Part shown: positions 9,795 through 20,476 of the stretch, one piece after another
Layout of the letters: each line of letters starts with the position of its first letter
Position numbering within the stretch: position 1 is the stretch's first letter
NCBI GenBank assembly: GCA_032718475.1
Contig: JAUCBJ010001938.1
Span: forward strand, 1-21,703
DNA: 21,703 bases
Source: Nemertoderma westbladi
Lineage: Eukaryota; Xenacoelomorpha; Nemertodermatida; Nemertodermatidae
Direction of reading: 5' to 3'
Position numbers and translations under genes: made by a program
Notes under the pieces: generated by a model
Told to the model about the DNA's origin: nothing
Seen by the model: only the letters and a program-made list of their open reading frames with translations
Database searches by the model: none

Positions 9795-9820
9795 GTCCCT
9801 GGCTGCTGAATGGCCAGGAC
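9795..9820. repeat. Hairpin, 8-bp stem with one bulge
   Basis: GTCCCTGGC (9795-9803) can pair with GCCAGGAC (9813-9820) around a nine-base loop, with one bulged C. Together with the adjacent 18-bp palindrome it is the most structured part of the insert. Confidence 0.6.
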
Positions 9821-10048
9821 AGCGTCCCTATATACTAGCCCTATCAAAGCTAATAACAGCAAGCACAAAATCCAGGGTCCGACTAAACTTGCTACCCTGG
9901 AACTAACTACCTATATCCTAATACAAAATTACGTAGGTAGGGCTACATACTATACAAAATGGATGGATTCAAAATATATGGCCGTTTCGATTTCCCTATC
10001 TAAATATCACTGCGCTATTATGCCTTATCTAAAATATTATGCTGCACA

Positions 10049-10110
10049 ACGGACTAATATTGCATACAGTATAACGGACTAATATATTATACTGCATAAT
10101 GACTAATAAT
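10049..10110. repeat. 25-bp degenerate subterminal repeats of the insert
   Basis: ACGGACTAATAT begins at 10049 and 10074, and a related ATGACTAATAAT begins at 10099, giving a 25-bp period over about 2.5 copies. They lie within 90 bp of the insert's right boundary. Subterminal repeats of this kind are common transposase-binding regions in some DNA transposons; here that is only suggestive. Confidence 0.6.
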
Positions 10111-10136
10111 GTGGATACAGCGCCATATACCGTAAC

Positions 10137-10143
10137 AGTGTGT
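10137..10143. repeat. Right copy of candidate 7-bp target-site duplication
   Basis: AGTGTGT matches 7945-7951 exactly and continues straight into satellite sequence (TTTAGGCTTTAAGCGG). An eighth base does not match on either side. Confidence 0.75.
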
Positions 10144-10405
10144 TTTTAGGCTTTAAGCGGCGTTTTTTCATGTTACTTCCTACAGAACCAGTTAAAAGGT
10201 TATAACTTTCGAGGAGACAGTGCCAGTGACTTGAGAAAGTGTGAGACAATTGGGGTTACTATTCCCAATTTGTACACAGTGTTACAACTCAGAAAACACA
10301 GGGCTTCCAGAGTTATTCAACTATATTCGAATAATATAGGTGGGAGTGTGTTTTTAGGCTATAAGCGGCGTTTTTTCATGTTACTTCCTACAGAACCAGT
10401 TAAAA

Positions 10406-10504
10406 GGTTATAACTTTCGAGGAGACAGTGCCAGTGACTTGAGAAAGTGTGAGACAATTGGGGTTACTATTCCCAATTTGTACACAGTGTTACAACTCAG
10501 AAAA
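10406..10504. repeat. Truncated 99-bp satellite unit
   Basis: This unit runs from GGTTATAAC to ACTCAGAAAA and then jumps directly into the next GGTTATAAC. It lacks 109 bp. The breakpoints are AAAA in CAGAAAACAC and AAAA in GTTAAAAGG, so four bases of microhomology join the deletion. Confidence 0.9.
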
Positions 10505-13500
10505 GGTTATAACTTTCGAGGAGACAGCGCCAGTGACTTGAGAAAGTGTGAGACAATTGGGGTTACTATTCCCAACTTGTACACAGTGTTACAACTCAGA
10601 AAACACAGGACTTCCAGAGTTATTTAACTACATACGATTATAATACGTCGGAGTGTGTTTTTAGGCTATAAGCGGCGTTTTTTCATGTTACTACCTACAG
10701 AACCAGTTAAAAGGTTATAACTTTCGAGGAGACAGTGCCAGTGACTTGAGAAAGTGTGAGATAATTGGGGTTACTATTCCCAACTTGTACACAGTGTTAC
10801 AACTCAGAAAACACAGGGCTTCCAGAGTTATTTAACTATATTCGAATAATATAGGTGGGAGTGTGTTTTTAGGATATAAGCGGCGTTTTTTCATGTTACT
10901 ACCTACAGAACCAGTTAAAAGGTTATAACTTTCGAGGAGACAGTGCCAGTGACTTGAGAAAGTGTGAGACAATTGGGGTTACTATTCCCAACTTGTACAC
11001 AGTGTTACAACTCAGAAAACACAGGGCTTCCAGAGTTATTTAACTATATTCGAATATAATACGTCGTAGTGTGTTTTTAGGCTATAAGCGGCGTTTTTTC
11101 ATGTCACTTCCTACAGAACCAGTTAAAAGGTTATAACTTTCGAGGAGACAGTGCCAGTGACTTGAGAAAGTGTGAGACAATTGGGGTTACTATTCCCAAT
11201 TTGTACACAGTGTTACAACTCAGAAAACACAGGGCTTCCAGAGTTATTTAACTATATTCGAATATAATACGTCGTAGTGTGTTTTTAGGCTATAAGCGGC
11301 GTTTTTTCATGTTACTTCCTACAGAACCAGTTAAAAGGTTATAACTTTCGAGGAGACAGTGCCAGTGACTTGAGAAAGTGTGAGACAATTGGGGTTACTA
11401 TTCCCAACTTGTACACAGTGTTACAACTCAGAAAACACAAGGCTTCCAGAGTTATTTAACTATATTCGAATAATATAGGTGGGAGTGTGTTTTTAGGCTA
11501 TAAGCGGCGTTTTTTCATGTTACTACCTACAGAACCAGTTAAAAGGTTATAACTTTCGAGGAGACAATGCCAGTGACTTGAGAAAGTGTAAGACAATTCG
11601 GGTTACTATTCCCAATTTGTACACAGTGTTACAACTCAGAAAACACAGGGCTTCCAGAGTTATTTAACTATATTCGAATATAATACGTCGTAGTGTGTTT
11701 TTAGGCTATAAGCGGCGTTTTTTCATGTTACTTCCTACAGAACCAGTTAAAAGGTTATAACTTTCGAGGAGACAGTGCCAGTGACTTGAGAAAGTGTGAG
11801 ACAATTGGGGTTACTATTCCCAATTTGTACACAGTGTTACAACTCAGAAAACACAAGTCTTCCAGAGTTATTTAACTATATTCGAATATTATAGGGGGAG
11901 TGTGTTTTTAGGCTATAAGCGGCGTTTTTTCATGTTACTACCTACAGAACCAGTTAAAAGGTTATAACTTTCGAGGAGACAGTGCCAGTGACTTGAGAAA
12001 GTGTAAGACAATTCGGGTTACTATTCCCAATTTGTACACAGTGTTACAACTCAGAAAACACAGGGCTTCCAGAGTTATTTAACTATATTCGAATATAATA
12101 CGTCGTAGTGTGTTTTTAGGCTATAAGCGGCGTTTTTTCATGTCACTTCCTACAGAACCAGTTAAAAGGTTATAACTTTCGAGGAGACAGCGCCAGTGAC
12201 TTGAGAAAGTGTGAGACAATTGGGGTTACTATTCCCAACTTGTACACAGTGTTACAACTCAGAAAACACAGGACTTCCAGAGTTATTTAACTACATACGA
12301 TTATAATACGTCGGAGTGTGTTTTTAGGCTATAAGCGGCGTTTTTTCATGTTACTACCTAGAGAACCAGTTAAAAGGTTATAACTTTCGAGGAGACAGTG
12401 CCAGTGACTTGAGAAAGTGTGAGACAATTGGGGTTACTATTCCCAACTTGTACACAGTGTTACAACTCAGAAAACACAGGACTTCCAGAGTTATTTAACT
12501 ACATACGAGTATAATACGTCGGAGTGTGTTTTTAGGTTTTAAGGCGGCGTTTTTTCATGTTACTACCTACAGAACCAGTTAAGAGGTTATAACTTTCGAG
12601 GAGACAGTGCCAGTGACTTGAGAAAGTGTGAAACAATTGGGGTTACTATTCCCAATATGTACACAGTGTTACAACTCAGAAAACACAGGGCTTTCAGAGT
12701 TATTTAACTATATTCGAATATAATACGTCGTAGTGTGTTTTTAGGCTATAAGCGGCGTTTTTTCATGTTACTTCCTACAGAACCAGTTAAAAGGTTATAA
12801 CTTTCGAGGAGACAGTGTCAGTGACTTGAGAAAGTGTGAGACAATTGGGGTTACTATTCCCAATTTGTACACAGTGTTACAACTCAGAAAACACAGGGCT
12901 TCCAGAGTTATTTAACTATATTCGAATATAATACGTCGTAGTGTGTTTTTAGGCTATAAGCGGCGTTTTTCATGTCACTTCCTACAGAACCAGTTAAAAG
13001 GTTATAACTTTCGAGGAGACAGTGCCAGTGACTTGAGAAAGTGTGAGACAATTGGGGTTACTATTCCCAATTTGTACACAGTGTTACAACTCAGAAAACA
13101 CAGGGCTTCCAGAGTTATTCAACTATATTCGAATATTATAGGGGGAGTGTGTTTTTAGGCTATAAGCGGCGTTTTTTCATGTTACTACCTACAGAACCAG
13201 TTAAAAGGTTATAACTTTCGAGGAGACAGTGCCAGTGACTTGAGAAAGTGTAAGACAATTCGGGTTACTATTCCCAATTTGTACACAGTGTTACAACTCA
13301 GAAAACACAGGGCTTCCAGAGTTATTTAACTATATTCGAATATAATACGTCGTAGTGTGTTTTTAGGCTATAAGCGGCGTTTTTTCATGTCACTTCCTAC
13401 AGAACCAGTTAAAAGGTTATAACTTTCGAGGAGACAGTGCCAGTGACTTGAGAAAGTGTGAGACAATTGGGGTTACTATTCCCAATTTGTACACAGTGTT

Positions 13501-13555
13501 ACAACTCAGAAAACACAGGGCTTCCAGAGTTATCTAACTATATTCGAATATTATA

Positions 13556-13565
13556 GGGGGGGGGG
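13556..13565. repeat. G10 run in one class B unit
   Basis: Other class B units have four or five G before AGTGTGT here; this unit has ten consecutive G and no A before TGTGT, which makes the unit 210 bp. Homopolymer slippage is likely. Confidence 0.8.
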
Positions 13566-13832
13566 TGTGTTTTTAGGCTATAAGCGGCGTTTTTTCATGT
13601 TACTACCTACAGAACCAGTTAAAAGGTTATAACTTTCGAGGAGACAATGCCAGTGACTTGAGAAAGTGTAAGACAATTCGGGTTACTATTCCCAATTTGT
13701 ACACAGTGTTACAACTCAGAAAACACAGGGCTTCCAGAGTTATTTAACTATATTCGAATATAATACGTCGTAGTGTGTTTTTAGGCTATAAGCGGCGTTT
13801 TTTCATGTTACTTCCTACAGAACCAGTTAAAA

Positions 13833-15907
13833 GGTTATAACTTTCGAGGAGACAGTGCCAGTGACTTGAGAAAGTGTGAGACAATTGGGGTTACTATTCC
13901 CAACTTGTACACAGTGTTACAACTCAGAAAACACAAGGCTTCCAGAGTTATTTAACTATATTCGAATAATATAGGTGGGAGTGTGTTTTTAGGCTATAAG
14001 CGGCGTTTTTTCATGTTACTACCTACAGAACCAGTTAAAAGGTTATAACTTTCGAGGAGACAGTGCCAGTGACTTGAGAAAGTGTGAGACAATTGGGGTT
14101 ACTATTCCCAATTTGTACACAGTGTTACAACTCAGAAAACACAGGGCTTCCAGAGTTATTTAACTATATTCGAATATAATACGTCGTAGTGTGTTTTTAG
14201 GCTATAAGCGGCGTTTTTCATGTTACTTCCTACAGAACCAGTTAAAAGGTTATAACTTTTGAGGAGACAGTGCCAGTGACTTGAGAAAGTGTGAGACAAT
14301 TGGGGTTACTATTCCCAATTTGTACACAGTGTTACAACTCAGAAAACACAGGGCTTCCAGAGTTATTTAACTATATTCGAATATAATACGTCGTAGTGTG
14401 TTTTTAGGCTATAAGCGGCGTTTTTCATGTTACTTCCTACAGAACCAGTTAAAAGGTTATAACTTTCGAGGAGACAGTGCCAGTGACTTGAGAAAGTGTG
14501 AGACAATTGGGGTTACTATTCCCAACTTGTACACAGTGTTACAACTCAGAAAACACAGGGCTTCCAGAGTTATTTAACTATATTCGAATATTATAGGGGG
14601 AGTGTGTTTTTAGGCTATAAGCGGCGTTTTTTCATGTTACTACCTACAGAACCAGTTAAAAGGTTATAACTTTCGAGGAGACAGTGCCAGTGACTTGAGA
14701 AAGTGTGAGACAATTGGGGTTACTATTCCCAACTTGTACACAGTGTTACAACTCAGAAAACACAGGGCTTCCAGAGTTATTTAACTATATTCGAATATTA
14801 TAGGGGGAGTGTGTTTTTAGGCTATAAGCGGCGTTTTTTCATGTTACTACCTACAGAACCAGTTAAAAGGTTATAACTTTCGAGGAGACAGTGCCAGTGA
14901 CTTGAGAAAGTGTGAGACAATTGGGGTTACTATTCCCAACTTGTACACAGTGTTACAACTCAGAAAACACAGGGCTTCCAGAGTTATTTAACTATATTCG
15001 AATATTATAGGGGGAGTGTGTTTTTAGGCTATAAGCGGCGTTTTTTCATGTTACTTCCTACAGAACCAGTTAAAAGGTTATAACTTTCGAGGAGACAGCG
15101 CCAGTGACTTGAGAAAGTGTGAGACAATTGGGGTTACTATTCCCAACTTGTACACAGTGTTACAACTCAGAAAACACAGGGCTTCCAGAGTTATTTAACT
15201 ACATACGATTATAATACGTCGGAGTGTGTTTTTAGGCTATAATCGGCGTTTTTTCATGTTACTACCTACAGAACCAGATAAAAGGTTATAACTTTCGAGG
15301 AGACAGTGCCAGTGACTTGAGAAAGTGTGAGACAATTCGGGTTACTATTCCCAATTTGTACACAGTGTTACAACTCAGAAAACACAGGGCTTCCAGAGTT
15401 ATTTAACTATATTCGAACATAATACGTCGTAGTGTGTTTTTAGGCTATAAGCGGCGTTTTTTCATGTTACTTCCTACAGAACCAGTTAAAAGGTTATAAC
15501 TTTCGAGGAGACAGTGCCAGTGACTTGAGAAAGTGTGAGACAATTGGGGTTACTATTCCCAATTTGTACACAGTGTTACAACTCAGAAAACACAGGGCTT
15601 CCAGAGTTATTTAACTATATTCGAATATAATACGTCGTAGTGTGTTTTTAGGCTATAAGCGGCGTTTTTTCATGTTACCTCCTACAGAACCAGTTAAAAG
15701 GTTATAACTTTCGAGGAGACAGTGCCAGTGACTTGAGAAAGTGTGAGACAATTGGGGTTACTATTCCCAACTTGTACACAGTGTTACAACTCAGAAAACA
15801 CAGGGCTTCCAGAGTTATTTAACTATATTCGAATATAATACGTCGTAGTGTGTTTTTAGGCTATAAGCGGCGTTTTTTCATGTTACTTCCTACAGAACCA
15901 GTTAAAA
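13833..15907. repeat. Higher-order repeat, ten-unit block, copy 1
   Basis: The ten units carry an ordered set of private variants: CACAAGGCT; a T5 tract; CTTTTGAGG; three successive ATTATAGGGGGAG units; GACAGCGCC with ATAATCGG and CAGATAAAAGG; CGAACATAAT; and TTACCTCC. Every one recurs 2075 bp downstream. The tract of similarity probably begins somewhat before 13833, in the previous unit. Confidence 0.88.
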
Positions 15908-17982
15908 GGTTATAACTTTCGAGGAGACAGTGCCAGTGACTTGAGAAAGTGTGAGACAATTGGGGTTACTATTCCCAACTTGTACACAGTGTTACAACTC
16001 AGAAAACACAAGGCTTCCAGAGTTATTTAACTATATTCGAATAATATAGGTGGGAGTGTGTTTTTAGGCTATAAGCGGCGTTTTTTCATGTTACTACCTA
16101 CAGAACCAGTTAAAAGGTTATAACTTTCGAGGAGACAGTGCCAGTGACTTGAGAAAGTGTGAGACAATTGGGGTTACTATTCCCAATTTGTACACAGTGT
16201 TACAACTCAGAAAACACAGGGCTTCCAGAGTTATTTAACTATATTCGAATATAATACGTCGTAGTGTGTTTTTAGGCTATAAGCGGCGTTTTTCATGTTA
16301 CTTCCTACAGAACCAGTTAAAAGGTTATAACTTTTGAGGAGACAGTGCCAGTGACTTGAGAAAGTGTGAGACAATTGGGGTTACTATTCCCAATTTGTAC
16401 ACAGTGTTACAACTCAGAAAACACAGGGCTTCCAGAGTTATTTAACTATATTCGAATATAATACGTCGTAGTGTGTTTTTAGGCTATAAGCGGCGTTTTT
16501 CATGTTACTTCCTACAGAACCAGTTAAAAGGTTATAACTTTCGAGGAGACAGTGCCAGTGACTTGAGAAAGTGTGAGACAATTGGGGTTACTATTCCCAA
16601 CTTGTACACAGTGTTACAACTCAGAAAACACAGGGCTTCCAGAGTTATTTAACTATATTCGAATATTATAGGGGGAGTGTGTTTTTAGGCTATAAGCGGC
16701 GTTTTTTCATGTTACTACCTACAGAACCAGTTAAAAGGTTATAACTTTCGAGGAGACAGTGCCAGTGACTTGAGAAAGTGTGAGACAATTGGGGTTACTA
16801 TTCCCAACTTGTACACAGTGTTACAACTCAGAAAACACAGGGCTTCCAGAGTTATTTAACTATATTCGAATATTATAGGGGGAGTGTGTTTTTAGGCTAT
16901 AAGCGGCGTTTTTTCATGTTACTACCTACAGAACCAGTTAAAAGGTTATAACTTTCGAGGAGACAGTGCCAGTGACTTGAGAAAGTGTGAGACAATTGGG
17001 GTTACTATTCCCAACTTGTACACAGTGTTACAACTCAGAAAACACAGGGCTTCCAGAGTTATTTAACTATATTCGAATATTATAGGGGGAGTGTGTTTTT
17101 AGGCTATAAGCGGCGTTTTTTCATGTTACTTCCTACAGAACCAGTTAAAAGGTTATAACTTTCGAGGAGACAGCGCCAGTGACTTGAGAAAGTGTGAGAC
17201 AATTGGGGTTACTATTCCCAACTTGTACACAGTGTTACAACTCAGAAAACACAGGGCTTCCAGAGTTATTTAACTACATACGATTATAATACGTCGGAGT
17301 GTGTTTTTAGGCTATAATCGGCGTTTTTTCATGTTACTACCTACAGAACCAGATAAAAGGTTATAACTTTCGAGGAGACAGTGCCAGTGACTTGAGAAAG
17401 TGTGAGACAATTCGGGTTACTATTCCCAATTTGTACACAGTGTTACAACTCAGAAAACACAGGGCTTCCAGAGTTATTTAACTATATTCGAACATAATAC
17501 GTCGTAGTGTGTTTTTAGGCTATAAGCGGCGTTTTTTCATGTTACTTCCTACAGAACCAGTTAAAAGGTTATAACTTTCGAGGAGACAGTGCCAGTGACT
17601 TGAGAAAGTGTGAGACAATTGGGGTTACTATTCCCAATTTGTACACAGTGTTACAACTCAGAAAACACAGGGCTTCCAGAGTTATTTAACTATATTCGAA
17701 TATAATACGTCGTAGTGTGTTTTTAGGCTATAAGCGGCGTTTTTTCATGTTACCTCCTACAGAACCAGTTAAAAGGTTATAACTTTCGAGGAGACAGTGC
17801 CAGTGACTTGAGAAAGTGTGAGACAATTGGGGTTACTATTCCCAACTTGTACACAGTGTTACAACTCAGAAAACACAGGGCTTCCAGAGTTATTTAACTA
17901 TATTCGAATATAATACGTCGTAGTGTGTTTTTAGGCTATAAGCGGCGTTTTTTCATGTTACTTCCTACAGAACCAGTTAAAA
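15908..17982. repeat. Higher-order repeat, ten-unit block, copy 2
   Basis: Unit starts from 15908 to 17775 mirror 13833 to 15700 with a constant 2075-bp offset, including the positions of the five 207-bp units. The same rare variants appear in the same order, and by eye the copies look nearly identical. Agreement ends in the unit starting at 17983 (CCCAATTTG where the expected copy has CCCAACTTG). Confidence 0.88.
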
Positions 17983-20476
17983 GGTTATAACTTTCGAGGA
18001 GACAGTGCCAGTGACTTGAGAAAGTGTGAGACAATTGGGGTTACTATTCCCAATTTGTACACAGTGTTACAACTCAGAAAACACAGGGCTTCCAGAGTTA
18101 TTCAACTATATTCGAATATTATAGGTGGGAGTGTGTTTTTAGGCTATAAGCGGCGTTTTTTCATGTTACTACCTACAGAACCAGTTAAAAGGTTATAACT
18201 TTCGAGGAGACAGTGCCAGTGACTTGAGAAAGTGTGAGACAATTCGGGTTACTATTCCCAATTTGTACACAGTGTTACAACTCAGAAAACACAGGGCTTC
18301 CAGAGTTATTTAACTATATTCGAATATAATACGTCGTAGTGTGTTTTTAGGCTATAAGCGGCGTTTTTTCATGTTACTTCCTACAGAACCAGTTAAAAGG
18401 TTATAACTTTCGAGGAGACAGTGCCAGTGACTTGAGAAAGTGTGAGACAATTGGGGTTACTATTCCCAATTTGTACACAGTGTTACAACTCAGAAAACAC
18501 AGGGCTTCCAGAGTTATTTAACTATATTCGAATATAATACGTCGTAGTGTGTTTTTAGGCTATAAGCGGCGTTTTTTCATGTTACTTCCTACAGAACCAG
18601 TTAAAAGGTTATAACTTTCGAGGAGACAGTGCCAGTGACTTGAGAAAGTGTGAGACAATTGGGGTTACTATTCCCAACTTGTACACAGTGTTACAACTCA
18701 GAAAACACAGGGCTTTCAGAGTTATTTAACTACATACGATTATAATACGTCGGAGTGTGTTTTTAGGCTATAAGCGGCGTTTTTTCATGTTACTACCTAC
18801 AGAACCAGTTAAAAGGTTATAACTTTCGAGGAGACAGTGCCAGTGACTTGAGAAAGTGTGAGACAATTCGGGTTACTATTCCCAATTTGTACACAGTGTT
18901 ACAACTCAGAAAACACAGGGCTTCCAGAGTTATTTAACTATATTCGAATATAATACGTCTAGTGTGTTTTTAGGTTATAAGCGGCGTTTTTTCATGTTAC
19001 TTCCTACAGAACCAGTTAAAAGGTTATAACTTTCGAGGAGACAGTGCCAGTGACTTGAGAAAGTGTGAGACAATTGGGGTTACTATTCCCAATTTGTACA
19101 CAGTGTTACAACTCAGAAAACACAGGGCTTCCAGAGTTATTTAACTATATTCGAATATAATACGTCGTAGTGTGTTTTTAGGCTATAAGCGGCGTTTTTT
19201 CATGTTACCTCCTACAGAACCAGTTAAAAGGTTATAACTTTCGAGGAGACAGTGCCAGTGACTTGAGAAAGTGTGAGACAATTGGGGTTACTATTCCCAA
19301 CTTGTACACAGTGTTACAACTCAGAAAACACAGGGCTTCCAGAGTTATTTAACTATATTCGAATATAATACGTCGTAATGTGTTTTTAGGCTATAAGCGG
19401 CGTTTTTTCATGTTACTTCCTACAGAACCAGTTAAAAGGTTATAACTTTCGAGGAGACAGTGCCAGTGACTTGAGAAAGTGTGAGACAATTGGGGTTACT
19501 ATTCCCAATTTGTACACAGTGTTACAACTCAGAAAACACAGGGCTTCCAGAGTTATTTAACTATATTCGAATATAATACGTCGTAGTGTGTTTTTAGGCT
19601 ATAAGCGGCGTTTTTTCATGTTACTTCCTACAGAACCAGTTAAAAGGTTATAACTTTCGAGGAGACAGTGCCAGTGACTTGAGAAAGTGTGAGACAATTC
19701 GGGTTACTATTCCCAATTTGTACACAGTGTTACAACTCAGAAAACACAGGGCTTCCAGAGTTATTTAACTATATTCGAATATAATACGTCGTAGTGTGTT
19801 TTTAGGCTATAAGCGGCGTTTTTTCATGTTACTTCCTACAGAACCAATTAAAAGGTTATAACTTTCGAGGAGACAGTGCCAGTGACTTGAGAAAGTGTGA
19901 GACAATTGGGGTTACTATTCCCAATTTGTACACAGTGTTACAACTCAGAAAACACAGGGCTTCCAGAGTTATTTAACTATATTCGAATATAATACGTCGT
20001 AGTGTGTTTTTAGGCTATAAGCGGCGTTTTTTCATGTTACTTCCTACAGATCCAGTTAAAAGGTTATAACATTCGAGGAGACAGTGCCAGTGACTTGAGA
20101 AAGTGTGAGACAATTGGGGTTACTATTCCCAACTTGTACACAGTGTTACAACTCAGAAAACACAGGGCTTTCAGAGTTATTTAACTACATACGATTATAA
20201 TACGTCGGAGTGTGTTTTTAGGCTATAAGCGGCGTTTTTTCATGTTACTACCTACAGAACCAGTTAAAAGGTTATAACTTTCGAGGAGACAGTGCCAGTG
20301 ACTTGAGAAAGTGTGAGACAATTCGGGTTACTATTCCCAATTTGTACACAGTGTTACAACTCAGAAAACACAGGGCTTCCAGAGTTATCTAACTATATTC
20401 GAATATTATAGGGGGAGTGTGTTTTTAGGCTATAAGCGGCGTTTTTTCATGTTACTACCTACAGAACCAGTTAAAA
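17567..20476. repeat. Seven-unit higher-order period of 1455 bp, two imperfect copies
   Basis: Unit starts 17567-18815 map to 19022-20270 at a constant 1455-bp offset. Shared rare markers are TTACCTCC (17751 and 19206), AATTCGGG units, and GGCTTTCAG followed by a class C segment (18711 and 20166). The third unit of each copy (17983 versus 19438) disagrees in class, and so does the second half of the seventh, so conversion or later exchange has altered the copies. Confidence 0.75.

Larger units (their letters stand above)
9556..9851. repeat. 13-bp direct repeat pair inside the insert
   Basis: CCCTATCAAAGCT occurs at 9556-9568 and at 9839-9851, in the same orientation 283 bp apart. The flanking sequences differ. 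Confidence 0.6.
7952..10136. mobile_element. 2185-bp insertion of unknown class inside a satellite unit
   Basis: Satellite stops at 7951 and resumes at 10137 in matching phase. Joining 7798-7951 (154 bp) to 10144-10197 (54 bp) restores one unit of exactly 208 bp, leaving AGTGTGT duplicated at the two junctions. The ends are GTTA and TAAC, a four-base inverted match that does not extend convincingly. No ORF in it resembles a transposase, reverse transcriptase or replication initiator; the longest ATG ORF (9810-10082, 90 residues) is low-complexity and probably fortuitous. Internal features are 15-bp repeats at 8962-9000, an 18-bp palindrome at 9770-9787, a hairpin at 9795-9820 and 25-bp degenerate repeats near the right end. 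A non-autonomous DNA transposon fits best; a filler insertion or transduced genomic fragment is possible. The orientation and family cannot be told. Confidence 0.75.

Noticed and set aside
9810-10082. 90-residue ATG ORF inside the insert
   Set aside because: It overlaps the hairpin and the 25-bp repeats, has AT-driven composition (Tyr, Ile, Asn, Lys) and no recognisable domain. It is probably fortuitous.
10231-10627. ORFs inside the satellite (also at 12943-13158 and 18016-18198) encoding RKCETIGVTIPNLYTVLQLR-like peptides
   Set aside because: Those at 10231, 10439 and 18016 begin at TTG; that at 12943 has no credible start. The 208-bp unit shifts frame each copy, and the frame is closed by TAA in GTTATTTAAC in nearly all units; longer ORFs arise only where a T-to-C change or the 109-bp deletion removes that stop. 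I see no sign of a protein repeat.
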